The notes under the pieces were generated by a model. That model saw nothing but the letters and a program-made list of their open reading frames with translations, did not search any database and was not told the origin of the DNA. Both the position numbers and the translations under genes were made by a program. Of a stretch of 26,680 nucleotides of DNA, positions 6,748 through 15,953 are shown one piece after another. Position 1 is the stretch's first letter. The number at the start of each line of letters is the position of its first letter. Source of the stretch: an uncultured Eubacteriales bacterium (GTDB taxonomy: Bacteria > Bacillota > Clostridia > Christensenellales > UBA1242); NCBI GenBank assembly GCA_902796635.1, contig CADBPU010000005.1, positions 1-26,680 of the forward strand, given 5' to 3'.

Positions 6748-9700
6748 TTACTTATTGTTATTTTTAATCAAATCAAATGATGTTTCAAAAACATCACACA
6801 AAATTTCTAACTTTTTTTTGACTGAATATTCGCTTAACATAAAATTCATTATTGCACCAGTTGGAGAATAATAAACTTCGATTCCAAGATTTTTTAATGT
6901 TTGACTTATAGTTTTATTCAACATGCTTTCCTTGTCATAAAACTCTGCTTGGCAACGTTCTCTATCAATAGAAATCCTTTTCACATCAAACTCTCTGGCA
7001 ACATTTCTAAGCAATGCAACGCTTGATAAATTATTAATTTCATCTGGAACTTTGCCATATAAATTTTCAATTTCCAAAAGCACTTTTTCTCTTTTTTGTT
7101 TGCAATCAATTTGTTTAAGATTGTTGTATATTCTAAATCTATTTTCACTGCCATCAATATAGTTTTCTGGAATATAACAATTTGTGGCAACATCAAGTTT
7201 GATATCCTTGTATTGCTTTTGTTTTTGGCCTTGGATTTCGCCAACGGCTTCTTTCAAAATTTTACAATACATATCATAGCCCACTTTTGCCATATGTCCA
7301 CTTTGTTCTGCCCCCAAAATATTACCACAACCACGGATTTCCAAATCTTTCATGGCAATTTTGAAGCCACTGACAAGTTCTGTAAATTCCATAATTGCGT
7401 TAAGGCGTTTGTAAGCATCTTCTGTGAGTGCCTTGTCTCTTTTGTATAGAAAATAAGCATATCCCAAATTTTTACTACGACCAACTCTACCTTTAAGTTG
7501 ATATAATTGAGAAAGTCCCAAATTGTCTGCATCAACAACAATAAGAGTGTTTGCACTTGGCAAATCAATACCATTTTCTATAAGTGTTGTGCTAATGAGC
7601 ACCTTTGTTTTGCCCTTATACAAATCCATGATTTGATTTTCTAGTTCGGTTGTTTCCATTTGACCGTGTGCAACACCTATTGCAATATCATTGCCGAGCA
7701 AAGTTCTTATATGATGTGCAAATTCATATATATGTTCCACCCTATTAAACACAATCAACACTTGCCCATCTCTGCCAAGTTCTCGATTAATTGCACTTAA
7801 AATCATTGTATCATTATACTCTGCCACATAGGTTTGAACAGACAAACGCCCCTTTGGTGCAGTTGCAATCACACTTATATCTCTAATTCCAACAAGTCCC
7901 ATATGAAGTGTTCTTGGAATTGGTGTCGCACTCAATGTCAAAACATCTATATTTGACTTTAATCTTTTGATTTTTTCTTTATCTCCAACTCCAAATCTCT
8001 GCTCTTCATCAAGTATTAAAAGACCCAAATCCTTAAAGACAACATCACTGGATAATAACCTATGGGTGCCACAAATAATGTCAATTTGACCCTTTTTTAA
8101 TCTTTCAATAATTTGTTTTTGCTCGGCTTTTGTTCTAAATCTATTCAAACACTCGACAGTTATTCCAAAATTTTCTAATCTTGCCTTGGCTGTGTTGTAA
8201 TGCTGTTCTGCAAGAATTGTTGTTGGCGCTAAAAAGCAAGTTTGTTTGTTGTTGTGAGCAGCAACAAATGCAGCACGCAGTGCAACTTCTGTTTTTCCAT
8301 AGCCCACATCACCACAAACAATTCTATCCATAATTTTTCCACTTTTCATGTCAGTCAAAATATCACTTATTGCACTTGTTTGGTCGTCAGTTTCTTCATA
8401 AGGAAAAGTGTTTTCAAATTCTCTTAATAACTTTTTATCAACTTCGTATTTATAGCCCTTTGCTTCTTCACGCTCTCTATATAACTGCACCAAATCAAAT
8501 GCAAGTTCTTTCAAGTTCTTTTTTACTTTTGCTTTTGTATTTTCAAAATCTCGTGAGCCCAATTTATTTAATTTTGGTGCTTTGCCAGTTGAGACGTATG
8601 CAGAAATAAGCCCAATTTGTTCAGTTGGCAGATACAATTTGTCGCCACCATCATATTTCAAAACGATGTAATCTTTTTCATAATTTGAAAATTTTAATCT
8701 TTGCACTCCTTCGCAAAGTGCAATTCCAAAACTTTCATGCACAACATAATCGCCTGCCTTTGGCAAAGTAAACTCTTCTTTTTTGACACTTTCAACCACT
8801 TTTTTCTGTACTTTCTTTTTTTGCAATTCGTTTGCGCCAATAACAACAAATTTATCTTCAACAAAAATTGCTCCATAAGGAATATTTTGTTTTGAAATAT
8901 AAATAATGTCATAATTTATATTTGTTGATTGCTCGTCATAGAATTCCACAGCCAAATTTTTACTTTTCAAAAAGTTTGATATATAATTTGCAAGTTCTTG
9001 TGTCCCTGCAAAAATAATAACTTTGTTTTCATATTCCAAATAATACTTCAAATCTTCTGCAAGCAAATCGAAATTGCCATGATAATTTGTTTCTGCACTT
9101 GTCTTGAAACTTAAAACTTTTTGTGGCTCAAAAATTCTGTTGCTTGTTGTTATTTGTTGAAAAGAAAGTTTTGTGTTTTTTATATCAAAAACTTTGTCAA
9201 AATGTATATAAAAATCTTTCAAAGAACAAAGCACTTCACCACTTTCTTGCAATGAATTAGAAATGCTTTCAAATTGCTCAAAATCTTGCTTGATTTTATC
9301 ATAAATATACTTGACATCATCAAAAACCACAATGGCATCATCATTCAAATAGTCAATAATAGAAACGCCTTGTAAATAAGCCATTAACCAATTTTGTATA
9401 TAAGAAAAATTTTCAGCTTCAAAATTAACTTTGAATTCTTCAAAATTTGTTTTTAATTTTATTTGTTTATTAGCATCAAGTTGTTTCAAAGATTTTTCAA
9501 AATCTTTTGTTATCTTTTCCAATAATTGAGACTTTGTATCAAAATCGAAACTTATCATAAAATTTGGTACTATATCAAAACTTTTGATTTCTTTTGTCTT
9601 CTTAAAAGTATCGAAATTAAAATGATAAATACTCTCAATAACATTATCAAAAAATTCGACTTTTATTGGATTTTGAGAAATATAATCATATATTGAAATT

Positions 9701-10212
9701 GTATCACCTTTGACACTAAATTCGCCCTTAAAAGATAATAAATCAACCCTTTTATATCCAATTTTAATTAAACTTTTAATGAATGTATTTTGGTCTATTT
9801 TTTGATTTGCTTTTACTGAAAGAATTGATTTTTGATACTCACTTTTTGGAGAAAATTTTTGCATTAAAACAGTAGGAGAAAGTATCAAACAATCAAGTTT
9901 GTTTTTTGAAAGTGAATATAACGTTTCAATATCATTTATCGTGTTATCACTTAGTGTTTGTTGATTAAGTGAAAAATTATTGATATCTGTGCCAAGCATT
10001 ATTTTTGATTTTTTACCAAAGCTTTGCATCTCAGCATCAAGTTTTATTGCATTTGAAATATTGCCTGTTATATATACAATTTGTCTTTTTTGAGAACACA
10101 AAAAAAGTGCCTTTTCACCAAAAGAAAGGCCAAAAACACTAGTGCTTATATTATCACTCATTGCGTTTTGCAAGTCTTTCAAATTGTTATTGAAAATTGG
10201 CAACTCTTTCAT
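6748..10212 (-). CDS. mfd: Transcription-repair coupling factor Mfd
   Basis: A full-length 1154-residue Mfd. It frees RNA polymerase stalled at DNA lesions and recruits UvrA for nucleotide excision repair. Domains in order: UvrB-like N-terminal region (about 1-340), a variable linker, the RNA-polymerase interaction domain (about 485-550, DYVVHESFGIALCEGVQ), the RecG-type translocase with Walker A GDVGYGKTE near residue 634, the DEEQRFGV box near 735 and SATPIPRT shortly after, the TRG region including GRVGRSKNLGYAY, and the C-terminal D7 domain. The ATG follows a GGAGG site with short spacing, and the gene starts 20 nt after pth, so the two are co-transcribed. The pth-mfd pair is conserved across Firmicutes. 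The N-terminal part is Lys/Asn/Phe-rich and more divergent than the motor. Confidence 0.97.
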   Translation of the reverse strand: MKELPIFNNNLKDLQNAMSDNISTSVFGLSFGEKALFLCSQKRQIVYITGNISNAIKLDAEMQSFGKKSKIMLGTDINNFSLNQQTLSDNTINDIETLYSLSKNKLDCLILSPTVLMQKFSPKSEYQKSILSVKANQKIDQNTFIKSLIKIGYKRVDLLSFKGEFSVKGDTISIYDYISQNPIKVEFFDNVIESIYHFNFDTFKKTKEIKSFDIVPNFMISFDFDTKSQLLEKITKDFEKSLKQLDANKQIKLKTNFEEFKVNFEAENFSYIQNWLMAYLQGVSIIDYLNDDAIVVFDDVKYIYDKIKQDFEQFESISNSLQESGEVLCSLKDFYIHFDKVFDIKNTKLSFQQITTSNRIFEPQKVLSFKTSAETNYHGNFDLLAEDLKYYLEYENKVIIFAGTQELANYISNFLKSKNLAVEFYDEQSTNINYDIIYISKQNIPYGAIFVEDKFVVIGANELQKKKVQKKVVESVKKEEFTLPKAGDYVVHESFGIALCEGVQRLKFSNYEKDYIVLKYDGGDKLYLPTEQIGLISAYVSTGKAPKLNKLGSRDFENTKAKVKKNLKELAFDLVQLYREREEAKGYKYEVDKKLLREFENTFPYEETDDQTSAISDILTDMKSGKIMDRIVCGDVGYGKTEVALRAAFVAAHNNKQTCFLAPTTILAEQHYNTAKARLENFGITVECLNRFRTKAEQKQIIERLKKGQIDIICGTHRLLSSDVVFKDLGLLILDEEQRFGVGDKEKIKRLKSNIDVLTLSATPIPRTLHMGLVGIRDISVIATAPKGRLSVQTYVAEYNDTMILSAINRELGRDGQVLIVFNRVEHIYEFAHHIRTLLGNDIAIGVAHGQMETTELENQIMDLYKGKTKVLISTTLIENGIDLPSANTLIVVDADNLGLSQLYQLKGRVGRSKNLGYAYFLYKRDKALTEDAYKRLNAIMEFTELVSGFKIAMKDLEIRGCGNILGAEQSGHMAKVGYDMYCKILKEAVGEIQGQKQKQYKDIKLDVATNCYIPENYIDGSENRFRIYNNLKQIDCKQKREKVLLEIENLYGKVPDEINNLSSVALLRNVAREFDVKRISIDRERCQAEFYDKESMLNKTISQTLKNLGIEVYYSPTGAIMNFMLSEYSVKKKLEILCDVFETSFDLIKNNNK

Positions 10213-10232
10213 ATTCCTCCAAATTTATACAA

Positions 10233-10754
10233 TTAGTCTTTTATAAAACTCTCTATTTTCTTGACTGCTTCTTCAACTGAATTTTCAAAAACTTCCAAAT
10301 AATTTTTTGGTATTTTTCCAACGACATAATCAGCCAGATTGTATATCTTTTCTTCTGGCTTTATTCCAATACGTAGTCTTGGAATCTCTGTTGTGCCAGT
10401 CAATGCAACAATATTTCTCATGCCATTGTGTGTGCCTGCACTGCCATTTTGTCTCAATCTAATTGTTCCAAAAGGCAAATCTATATCGTCATATATTATT
10501 AACGTCTTTTCTGGTTTATAAAAATTTATAAGTTCTACTACTGCTTCGCCACTCAAATTCATATATGTCTGTGGTTTTGCGAGCACAACGCTTTTATTCA
10601 AAATATTGCCAGCGTATATCAAAGACTTGCCAAATTTTTTGCTTATTTCAATGCCATTTTCGTCTGCAAATCTATCTATGGTAATAAAACCGGCATTGTG
10701 ATTTGTGCCAGCATATTCCATGCCATAATTTCCTAGTCCAACAATCAAAATCAT
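10233..10754 (-). CDS. pth: Peptidyl-tRNA hydrolase
   Basis: A 173-residue cytoplasmic enzyme that releases tRNA from peptidyl-tRNAs dropped by ribosomes; slightly shorter than the usual 185-195. The catalytic set is present: Asn9 (GLGN), His19 (TNHNAG), Asn in KPQTYMNLSG and Asp in IYDDIDLPFG. The conserved GGHNG loop reads GTHNG, a mild change. The ATG at 10752-10754 has GGAG about 6 nt upstream. It follows the GlmU-like gene by 12 nt and precedes mfd by 20 nt. The order glmU-(prs)-pth-mfd is well known in Firmicutes, and prs is missing here. Confidence 0.96.
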   Translation of the reverse strand: MILIVGLGNYGMEYAGTNHNAGFITIDRFADENGIEISKKFGKSLIYAGNILNKSVVLAKPQTYMNLSGEAVVELINFYKPEKTLIIYDDIDLPFGTIRLRQNGSAGTHNGMRNIVALTGTTEIPRLRIGIKPEEKIYNLADYVVGKIPKNYLEVFENSVEEAVKKIESFIKD

Positions 10755-10766
10755 ATCAACTCCAAA

Positions 10767-11666
10767 TTACTCTGCTTTGTAAGATACAAAACTTTTAAGT
10801 TTGTTTTCTGGTTTTATTACAACACCATCAACAATACAATGAGATGGCAAAACAACTCCATCACAAATTTTTGCATTGTTTTTGATTTGGCAAAAACTTT
10901 CAATAACTGCATTGTTACCAACAAATGAGTTTACTATTTCACTGTTTGTTATTGATGCACCATGCAAAATCACACTATCAGTAATTATATTATTTGAATT
11001 GATGATAACATCGTTTTCAATAACACTATGACCTTTTATTTGATTAAATGGCTTAATCACAGTGCCTTCGCCAATTTGACAATCTGCATCAATAAAAGTT
11101 GAAGTTGGGTCTTCAATAAAAACACCATTTTTCATAAAGTATGACAAAATTCTGTTGCGTAAAACTTCATTAACCATTGCAGTTTGCTTAAAGTTTAAGC
11201 ACGTCATAAAGTCTTCTTCTTCAAAATACTGCATTTGTGGGTTGAGTAAACTTTCAATTTGCATCAAATATTTTGTTTCAAAAACATAACCACGTGTAAG
11301 TTTAAGCACACTCAAACTTTTGATTTTGAAGTATTCCATGATTTGCAGAAAGTTTTTTCTTTGAAATAGTGGCGTATCACTAAAAAGCACCAAAGTGTAT
11401 TTGCAGTTTGTGTCCACAACTCTTTTAACAACAGGCAAAAAGTCATCGCCAAAGTTATATTCAGCATAGCAAATTTTTGTGTCATACACAGCATTTGCAA
11501 CCCATTCAAGCATAGTTTTTCCACAGAGTTTTATTTCAAAAGGATTAACATTTCCAAATGCTTTGTTTTTTACTTTCAAAATCACAGTGCAAACATCGTC
11601 ATTATTTTCAAGTTCTCTAAAATTTTGCACCATATCTTTTGTGCTTATTCCTTCCAATATTTCCAT
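10767..11666 (-). CDS. Degenerate GlmU-like nucleotidyltransferase/left-handed beta-helix protein
   Basis: A 299-residue protein at the chromosomal position of glmU. Bacterial GlmU (about 455 residues) makes UDP-GlcNAc by acetylating and uridylylating glucosamine-1-phosphate. Here residues about 26-60 align with the GlmU start, but the uridylyltransferase signature LAAGxGTRM is replaced by LKVKNKAFGN, while the following CGKTMLEWV (GlmU CGKPMLEHV) remains. FSDTPLF matches GDTPLI, and FIDADCQIGEGTVIKPF matches the first turns of the GlmU beta-helix. The helix stops after about 100 residues, so the acetyltransferase active site is absent. I infer that it is not a functional GlmU. The ATG at 11664-11666 has no Shine-Dalgarno sequence, and a promoter ends 6 nt before it; an internal ATG at codon 12 is possible. 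Confidence 0.8.
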   Translation of the reverse strand: MEILEGISTKDMVQNFRELENNDDVCTVILKVKNKAFGNVNPFEIKLCGKTMLEWVANAVYDTKICYAEYNFGDDFLPVVKRVVDTNCKYTLVLFSDTPLFQRKNFLQIMEYFKIKSLSVLKLTRGYVFETKYLMQIESLLNPQMQYFEEEDFMTCLNFKQTAMVNEVLRNRILSYFMKNGVFIEDPTSTFIDADCQIGEGTVIKPFNQIKGHSVIENDVIINSNNIITDSVILHGASITNSEIVNSFVGNNAVIESFCQIKNNAKICDGVVLPSHCIVDGVVIKPENKLKSFVSYKAE

Positions 11667-11672
11667 GAATAT

Positions 11673-11701
11673 ATAATATATATAAATAAAAAAAAAGTCA
11701 A
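11673..11701 (-). promoter_or_regulatory. Promoter abutting the GlmU-like gene
   Basis: On the minus strand TTGACT (11701 to 11696), a 17-nt spacer and TATTAT (11678 to 11673). Only 6 nt separate the -10 from the ATG, so the predicted transcription start is the A of the start codon. It would drive the GlmU-like/pth/mfd/foldase unit. Confidence 0.6.
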
Positions 11702-11752
11702 ATTGAATAATGTAAAATTATAAAATCCAATAATTGACTTTCCAATAAAGAA

Positions 11753-12238
11753 TTAAAAGAGTTTTTTATTTTTTCTTTTCAAAGCAAAAAAATTTTGTAG
11801 TAATTTTCTGCAATCGCTTTCAAGCACACCAACAATGACATTTGTTTTTGTATTAAGAGATTGATTATTTAACAAATCAACACCACTTCCACATGCACCA
11901 AAGTTTGGCTCAGCAACACCAATCACAACATTTTTTATTCTGTGATTGACTATCGCCCCAGCACACATGGCACATGGTTCCATAGTCACATACAAGGTGT
12001 AGCCATTATCAAGTCGCCAATCTCCAAGTTTTTTGCAAGCACTTGCAATAGAGACAATTTCTGCGTGATATACTGAGCAATGCAGTTTTTCTTTTTTGTT
12101 ATATCCACGCCCCACAACTTTGCCATCTTTCACAATCACACAACCAACCGGCACTTCATCATTTTTACGTGCTTTTTGTGCTTCTTTTATTGCAAGTTTC
12201 ATAAATTTTTCATGTTCAAAATTACTTTCTTTTTCCAT
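11753..12238 (-). CDS. tadA: tRNA-specific adenosine deaminase TadA
   Basis: A 161-residue zinc enzyme that deaminates A34 to inosine in the anticodon of tRNA-Arg(ACG), allowing it to read CGU, CGC and CGA. Zinc ligands and catalytic Glu are in place: His58-Ala-Glu60 (HAE) and the PCAMC motif (Cys89, Cys92) followed by AGAIVNHRI, all typical of TadA rather than cytidine or guanine deaminases. The length is close to the bacterial norm; the C-terminus is Lys-rich. The ATG at 12236-12238 has AGGAAA upstream. It follows the flavoprotein gene by 13 nt, so the two share a promoter. Confidence 0.95.
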   Translation of the reverse strand: MEKESNFEHEKFMKLAIKEAQKARKNDEVPVGCVIVKDGKVVGRGYNKKEKLHCSVYHAEIVSIASACKKLGDWRLDNGYTLYVTMEPCAMCAGAIVNHRIKNVVIGVAEPNFGACGSGVDLLNNQSLNTKTNVIVGVLESDCRKLLQNFFALKRKNKKLF

Positions 12239-12251
12239 ATAATTTCCTAAT

Positions 12252-13457
12252 CTATACCAAGTTTACAATTTTCTTGTTTTTATAAATTTCTTTTTCAATA
12301 ATATTATTTGCCACAACAAAAGCACTTGTCCAAGCCCATTGCAAATTGTAGCCACCACAAACGCCATCAACATCACAAAGCTCGCCACAAAAATACATAT
12401 CTTTTTGATTTTTGCTCTCCAAACTTTGTGTCAAGCAAAACAAATCAACACCACCAGAAAAAACTTGGTTGTTGTCGTAGCAATCTACAACATCAAATTT
12501 CATATCTGTGATATTTTCAACAAGACATTCAATTTCTTGCTTAGACAAACTCTTGCTTGACTTTTCCAAAGGTATATTTGACCTTGTCAAAATTTCTTTT
12601 GAAAGTTGTGATGCAAACAAACTTTCAAGCAACGATTGCACATTTTCAAATATGTTCACTTTTGAACTTATTAAATCAAAAATTTGAAATTTTGAGTAAT
12701 TTTTAAGCAAATTTACTGAAATTTTACCTTCAAAACGCTTATTTTTTGCAAAAATTGAAGAAATATTAAAAATACATATTCCACTCAATCCATGCTCTTT
12801 GAATAAAATTTCGCCAATTTCTATCTTTTCTTTATCACCAATTTTGGCTTTTACAAGCACATTAGAAACTCTTATGCCATCAAGTTTTTTTGTGTTCTGT
12901 TTGGTTTTTAGTGCAACAAGACTTGGTAAAATTTTGTTATATTTAATATCAAATTTTTTTAGAATATTTTGTGAAAACACATTAACACCACAAGCCATGA
13001 TAACCTTTTTTGCTAAAATATCCAACTTGTCTGTTTTAATCAAATATTTATCATTTTTGCAATCGATGTCTTTAACTGTGGTTTCGCCAAAAAAGTCAAT
13101 TTTTAATTTATTTATTTGGTTTATCAAAACATGTTGAACTGTTTTGGCACTGTTTGAAATTGGGTATGCCCTGCCTTCGTCGTCAAAATATATTTCAAGT
13201 CCAAATTTCTTAAACAATTTCATAGTATCTTGATAGTCAAAAACATGCAAAAAATCGTCTATGTTTTGATTGTAAAAACTACTAGACATATTTTTGTTTG
13301 TTATATTGCATCTGCCATTGCCTGTCACAAGTAGTTTTTTTGCGGGTTTGTCGAATTTATCTACAATACAAACTTTTAGCCCTTTTTCTGCAAGCAAAAT
13401 GCTGGCTAGTGCTCCACTTGCTCCTGCACCTATCACGCAAACATCAAAATTTTGCAT
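12252..13457 (-). CDS. FAD-dependent oxidoreductase of the HI0933/YhiN/BaiN family
   Basis: A 401-residue flavoprotein. The N-terminal Rossmann motif is VCVIGAGASGALASILLAEKG, with the acidic residue of the ADP-binding fold at VDKFDK; the family signature KKLLVTGNGRCNITN follows at about residues 40-54. The C-terminal GGVDLFCLTQSLESK and CGELCDVDGVCGGYNLQWAW are the second conserved block that completes the FAD site. Substrates are mostly unknown; one clostridial member (BaiN) has been implicated in bile-acid dehydroxylation, but close similarity to that enzyme cannot be judged here. The ATG has GGAG 6 nt upstream and a near-consensus promoter. First gene of a two-gene unit with tadA. Confidence 0.92.
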   Translation of the reverse strand: MQNFDVCVIGAGASGALASILLAEKGLKVCIVDKFDKPAKKLLVTGNGRCNITNKNMSSSFYNQNIDDFLHVFDYQDTMKLFKKFGLEIYFDDEGRAYPISNSAKTVQHVLINQINKLKIDFFGETTVKDIDCKNDKYLIKTDKLDILAKKVIMACGVNVFSQNILKKFDIKYNKILPSLVALKTKQNTKKLDGIRVSNVLVKAKIGDKEKIEIGEILFKEHGLSGICIFNISSIFAKNKRFEGKISVNLLKNYSKFQIFDLISSKVNIFENVQSLLESLFASQLSKEILTRSNIPLEKSSKSLSKQEIECLVENITDMKFDVVDCYDNNQVFSGGVDLFCLTQSLESKNQKDMYFCGELCDVDGVCGGYNLQWAWTSAFVVANNIIEKEIYKNKKIVNLV

Positions 13458-13475
13458 ATTTTCTCCAATAATATT

Positions 13476-13504
13476 ATTATACTACAATAGTAAATTATAA
13501 ACAA
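13476..13504 (-). promoter_or_regulatory. SigA-type promoter of the flavoprotein-tadA unit
   Basis: On the minus strand TTGTTT (13504 to 13499), a 17-nt spacer and a perfect TATAAT (13481 to 13476). The -10 is 18 nt from the ATG, enough for a normal leader with GGAG. Confidence 0.7.
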
Positions 13505-13520
13505 GCAATTTGATTTTACA

Positions 13521-13548
13521 AAAAACAACTAGGAACCTAGTTGTTTTT
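13521..13548 (-). terminator. Rho-independent terminator after pheT
   Basis: A near-perfect palindrome: 13521-13533 pairs with 13536-13548 (core ACAACTAGG/CCTAGTTGT) with a 2-nt centre, so the innermost pairs will open in RNA. The outer A/T runs supply the U tract in either direction. It ends the pheST unit. Confidence 0.8.
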
Positions 13549-13570
13549 AATTTATTAAATCTTGTTTTTA

Positions 13571-15946
13571 TTACATCATTTTTAATTCATATCCAAAGAC
13601 CTTTGCGTTTTGAATAAATGCGCTGTGGAAGTTTTCAATTTCTTCACCGCTCAATGTGTGGTCATCACTCCAAAGTTTTACGGAATATGTCATACTCTTT
13701 TTGCCTTGCATATCTGCACTTTGATAGATATCTTTGAGTGCAATTTCATATTTGAGATTTGTTGCAATTTTTGATAAATTGTCAATACTATCTGCATACA
13801 CAACATTTTTGTCCATAACAAAGTTAAAATCTAAATTTGTTGCTTGATATTTGCTTGGCATTTTGATTTGAACTTTTTGCTCTTCAATCTTTGCAAAATC
13901 ACTGTAATCCAACTCTAAAACAGCAACTGCTGATTTTTTGTTGATTGCATTTTTTGTGAGTGGGTGCAACAAAGCAATATATCCAACACATTTGTCATCA
14001 ATCAAAATTTGAGCATTATTGACAGGATGAACAAAGTTTTTTGAAACTGCTTTGAGTTTGAAAGAAACATTTTTATTCAAGAATTCTTGCGCCATACTTT
14101 CAACAATATCTTTTACTTCAAAATATAACTCTTTTTCTGTCTTTTGCGTATTATATAAAGCCAATCCCAAATGTTTTTTCTCAATTACATTTTTATCTTC
14201 ATCAAGTCCAACCACAACTCTGCCAATTTCAAATACACCAAAGTTTGAAAGCAAATTTTTATTTTCATTTATCACTTTTAAGATTGTTGGCATCATCTCG
14301 CTACGAATTTGGTTGTTCTCTTTTACAATACTATTAAGAATTTTTGCATAGCTTGTTGTTTCAATATTGAGATTTTTGTTTGATTCTTCATCTTCCCAAA
14401 TATAACTATGAATTTCATTAAGTCCAAACTTTTCTGCGAGCATAAGTTTTAGGTCATACTCCATCAAATGCTCACGTTCTTGCTCAACGGGTTCAATAAC
14501 TTCTTTTACTGGCTCTGGTTTTATGTTGTCATAGCCATATATTCTTGCGACTTCTTCAACGATATCAACAGGAATTGTAACATCCTTTGTTGCCCTGTAT
14601 GTTGGTACTTCTATTTGCAAATTAAAGCCATCATTTTTTACTTTGAAGCCAAGAGCATTTAATGTTGAAATGATAAAGTCATTTGATAATTTTACGCCAA
14701 CATAATGATTAATAAACTCAGCAGTGGTTGAAATTGTACGTCTTTCATAATGTTTGTTGTAAACATCGCTAAGACCACTAATAACCCTAACACCTTTATC
14801 AATATATCTCAAAATATAGAAATATCTACCTATGGCAACAGTTGTCATCTCTGGGTCAAGTGATTTTTCATACCTATTGCTTGCTTCACTTCTAAGTCCT
14901 AATTTTATTGCAGTTTTTCTTATACTACTGCTATCAAAACAAGCACCTTCCAAAATAACGCTGTTGCTGTTTTCAACAATTTCGCTATCAAGTCCACCCA
15001 TGACACCCGCAATACACATTGGCTCCTTTTCATTACAAATCATCATTGTACCAGCATCAAGCAATCTATTTTGTCCATCCAAAGTTGTGAACTCTGTTGG
15101 TCTTGGCAAATCTCTAACTTCAATTCTTTGTGCAGCATTGCCATCAAAAGCGTGCATTGGCTGGCCAAGTTCCAACATGACATAGTTTGTAAGGTCTGCA
15201 AGCAAATTTATTGCTCTCATACCACATCTATAAAGACGAATTTGCACATTTTCTGGGCTTTCTTTTTTTGAAACATTTGCAATTTTGATGCAACTATATC
15301 TCAAACAACTATCTGTATATACTTCAACAGGGATTTTGTCCATTTGGGAATAATAATTAAGGTCATCAACAACAATATTTTTGAGTGGCTTATCAAAAAG
15401 CACTGCAATTTCTCTTGCAATTCCATAATGTCCCCAAAGGTCAGGTCTATTGGTCAAACTCTTGTTGTCTACTTCAAAAATTGTATCTTCAATTTGATAT
15501 ACATCTTTGATATCAGTGCCAAGTTTCACATCGTCAACAATTTCCCAAATGCCATCACTCTTTTCTGCAAGTCCAAGTTCTTCTTTACTGCAACACATAC
15601 CATTTGATGGATAGCCAGCAATGATCGTTGCTTTGATTTCTCCACCAACAACTTTTGCACCAACTTTTGCAAACGCAACAAGCATGCCTTCTCTCACATT
15701 TGGTGCACCACAAATACAATCAACAACTCCGTTGCCTGTATCAACTTTGAGAACATGCAAATGATTACTTTGTGGGTGTGCTTCGCAAGACAAAACTTTT
15801 GCAACAATGATGCCACTGATATCTTTTCCAACATCATAAAAATCTTCAACTTCGGCAGTTGCCAAAGTAAATTTTTTTACGATTTCTGCTGGTTCTATTC
15901 CTTTTATATCTACAAAATCATTTATCCAATTCAAACTAATTTTCAT
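13571..15946 (-). CDS. pheT: Phenylalanyl-tRNA synthetase beta subunit
   Basis: A 791-residue beta chain of the (alpha-beta)2 PheRS, close to the usual 800. Visible parts: N-terminal MKISLNWINDFVDI, the EMAP/tRNA-binding domain (about 40-150, IIVAKVLSCEAHPQSNHLHV), the B3/4 editing domain (about 210-390, with GQPMHAFD and GGLDSEIVENS), B5 (about 400-475), the catalytic-like core (about 490-690) and the C-terminal FDX-ACB anticodon-binding domain (about 700-791). The subunit edits mischarged Tyr-tRNA(Phe) and binds the tRNA. The ATG at 15944-15946 is 7 nt after the pheS stop; its GAGG ribosome site overlaps that stop, indicating coupled translation. Regulated with pheS through the T-box upstream. 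Confidence 0.97.
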   Translation of the reverse strand: MKISLNWINDFVDIKGIEPAEIVKKFTLATAEVEDFYDVGKDISGIIVAKVLSCEAHPQSNHLHVLKVDTGNGVVDCICGAPNVREGMLVAFAKVGAKVVGGEIKATIIAGYPSNGMCCSKEELGLAEKSDGIWEIVDDVKLGTDIKDVYQIEDTIFEVDNKSLTNRPDLWGHYGIAREIAVLFDKPLKNIVVDDLNYYSQMDKIPVEVYTDSCLRYSCIKIANVSKKESPENVQIRLYRCGMRAINLLADLTNYVMLELGQPMHAFDGNAAQRIEVRDLPRPTEFTTLDGQNRLLDAGTMMICNEKEPMCIAGVMGGLDSEIVENSNSVILEGACFDSSSIRKTAIKLGLRSEASNRYEKSLDPEMTTVAIGRYFYILRYIDKGVRVISGLSDVYNKHYERRTISTTAEFINHYVGVKLSNDFIISTLNALGFKVKNDGFNLQIEVPTYRATKDVTIPVDIVEEVARIYGYDNIKPEPVKEVIEPVEQEREHLMEYDLKLMLAEKFGLNEIHSYIWEDEESNKNLNIETTSYAKILNSIVKENNQIRSEMMPTILKVINENKNLLSNFGVFEIGRVVVGLDEDKNVIEKKHLGLALYNTQKTEKELYFEVKDIVESMAQEFLNKNVSFKLKAVSKNFVHPVNNAQILIDDKCVGYIALLHPLTKNAINKKSAVAVLELDYSDFAKIEEQKVQIKMPSKYQATNLDFNFVMDKNVVYADSIDNLSKIATNLKYEIALKDIYQSADMQGKKSMTYSVKLWSDDHTLSGEEIENFHSAFIQNAKVFGYELKMM

Positions 15947-15953
15947 AAATAAA

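Noticed and set aside
10767..11666. Annotating this gene as a functional GlmU
   Set aside because: The uridylyltransferase signature loop is lost and the acetyltransferase half is truncated, about 155 residues short.
12308..12560. Two overlapping plus-strand frames opposite the flavoprotein gene
   Set aside because: Opposite the conserved CGELCDVDGVCGGYN block; translation is low-complexity and has no homology signature.
14052..14351. A 99-codon open frame on the plus strand inside pheT, and similar antisense frames in other genes
   Set aside because: They lie opposite strongly conserved coding sequence and have Phe/Ser/Cys-rich translations typical of AT-rich antisense frames, with no recognisable domain.
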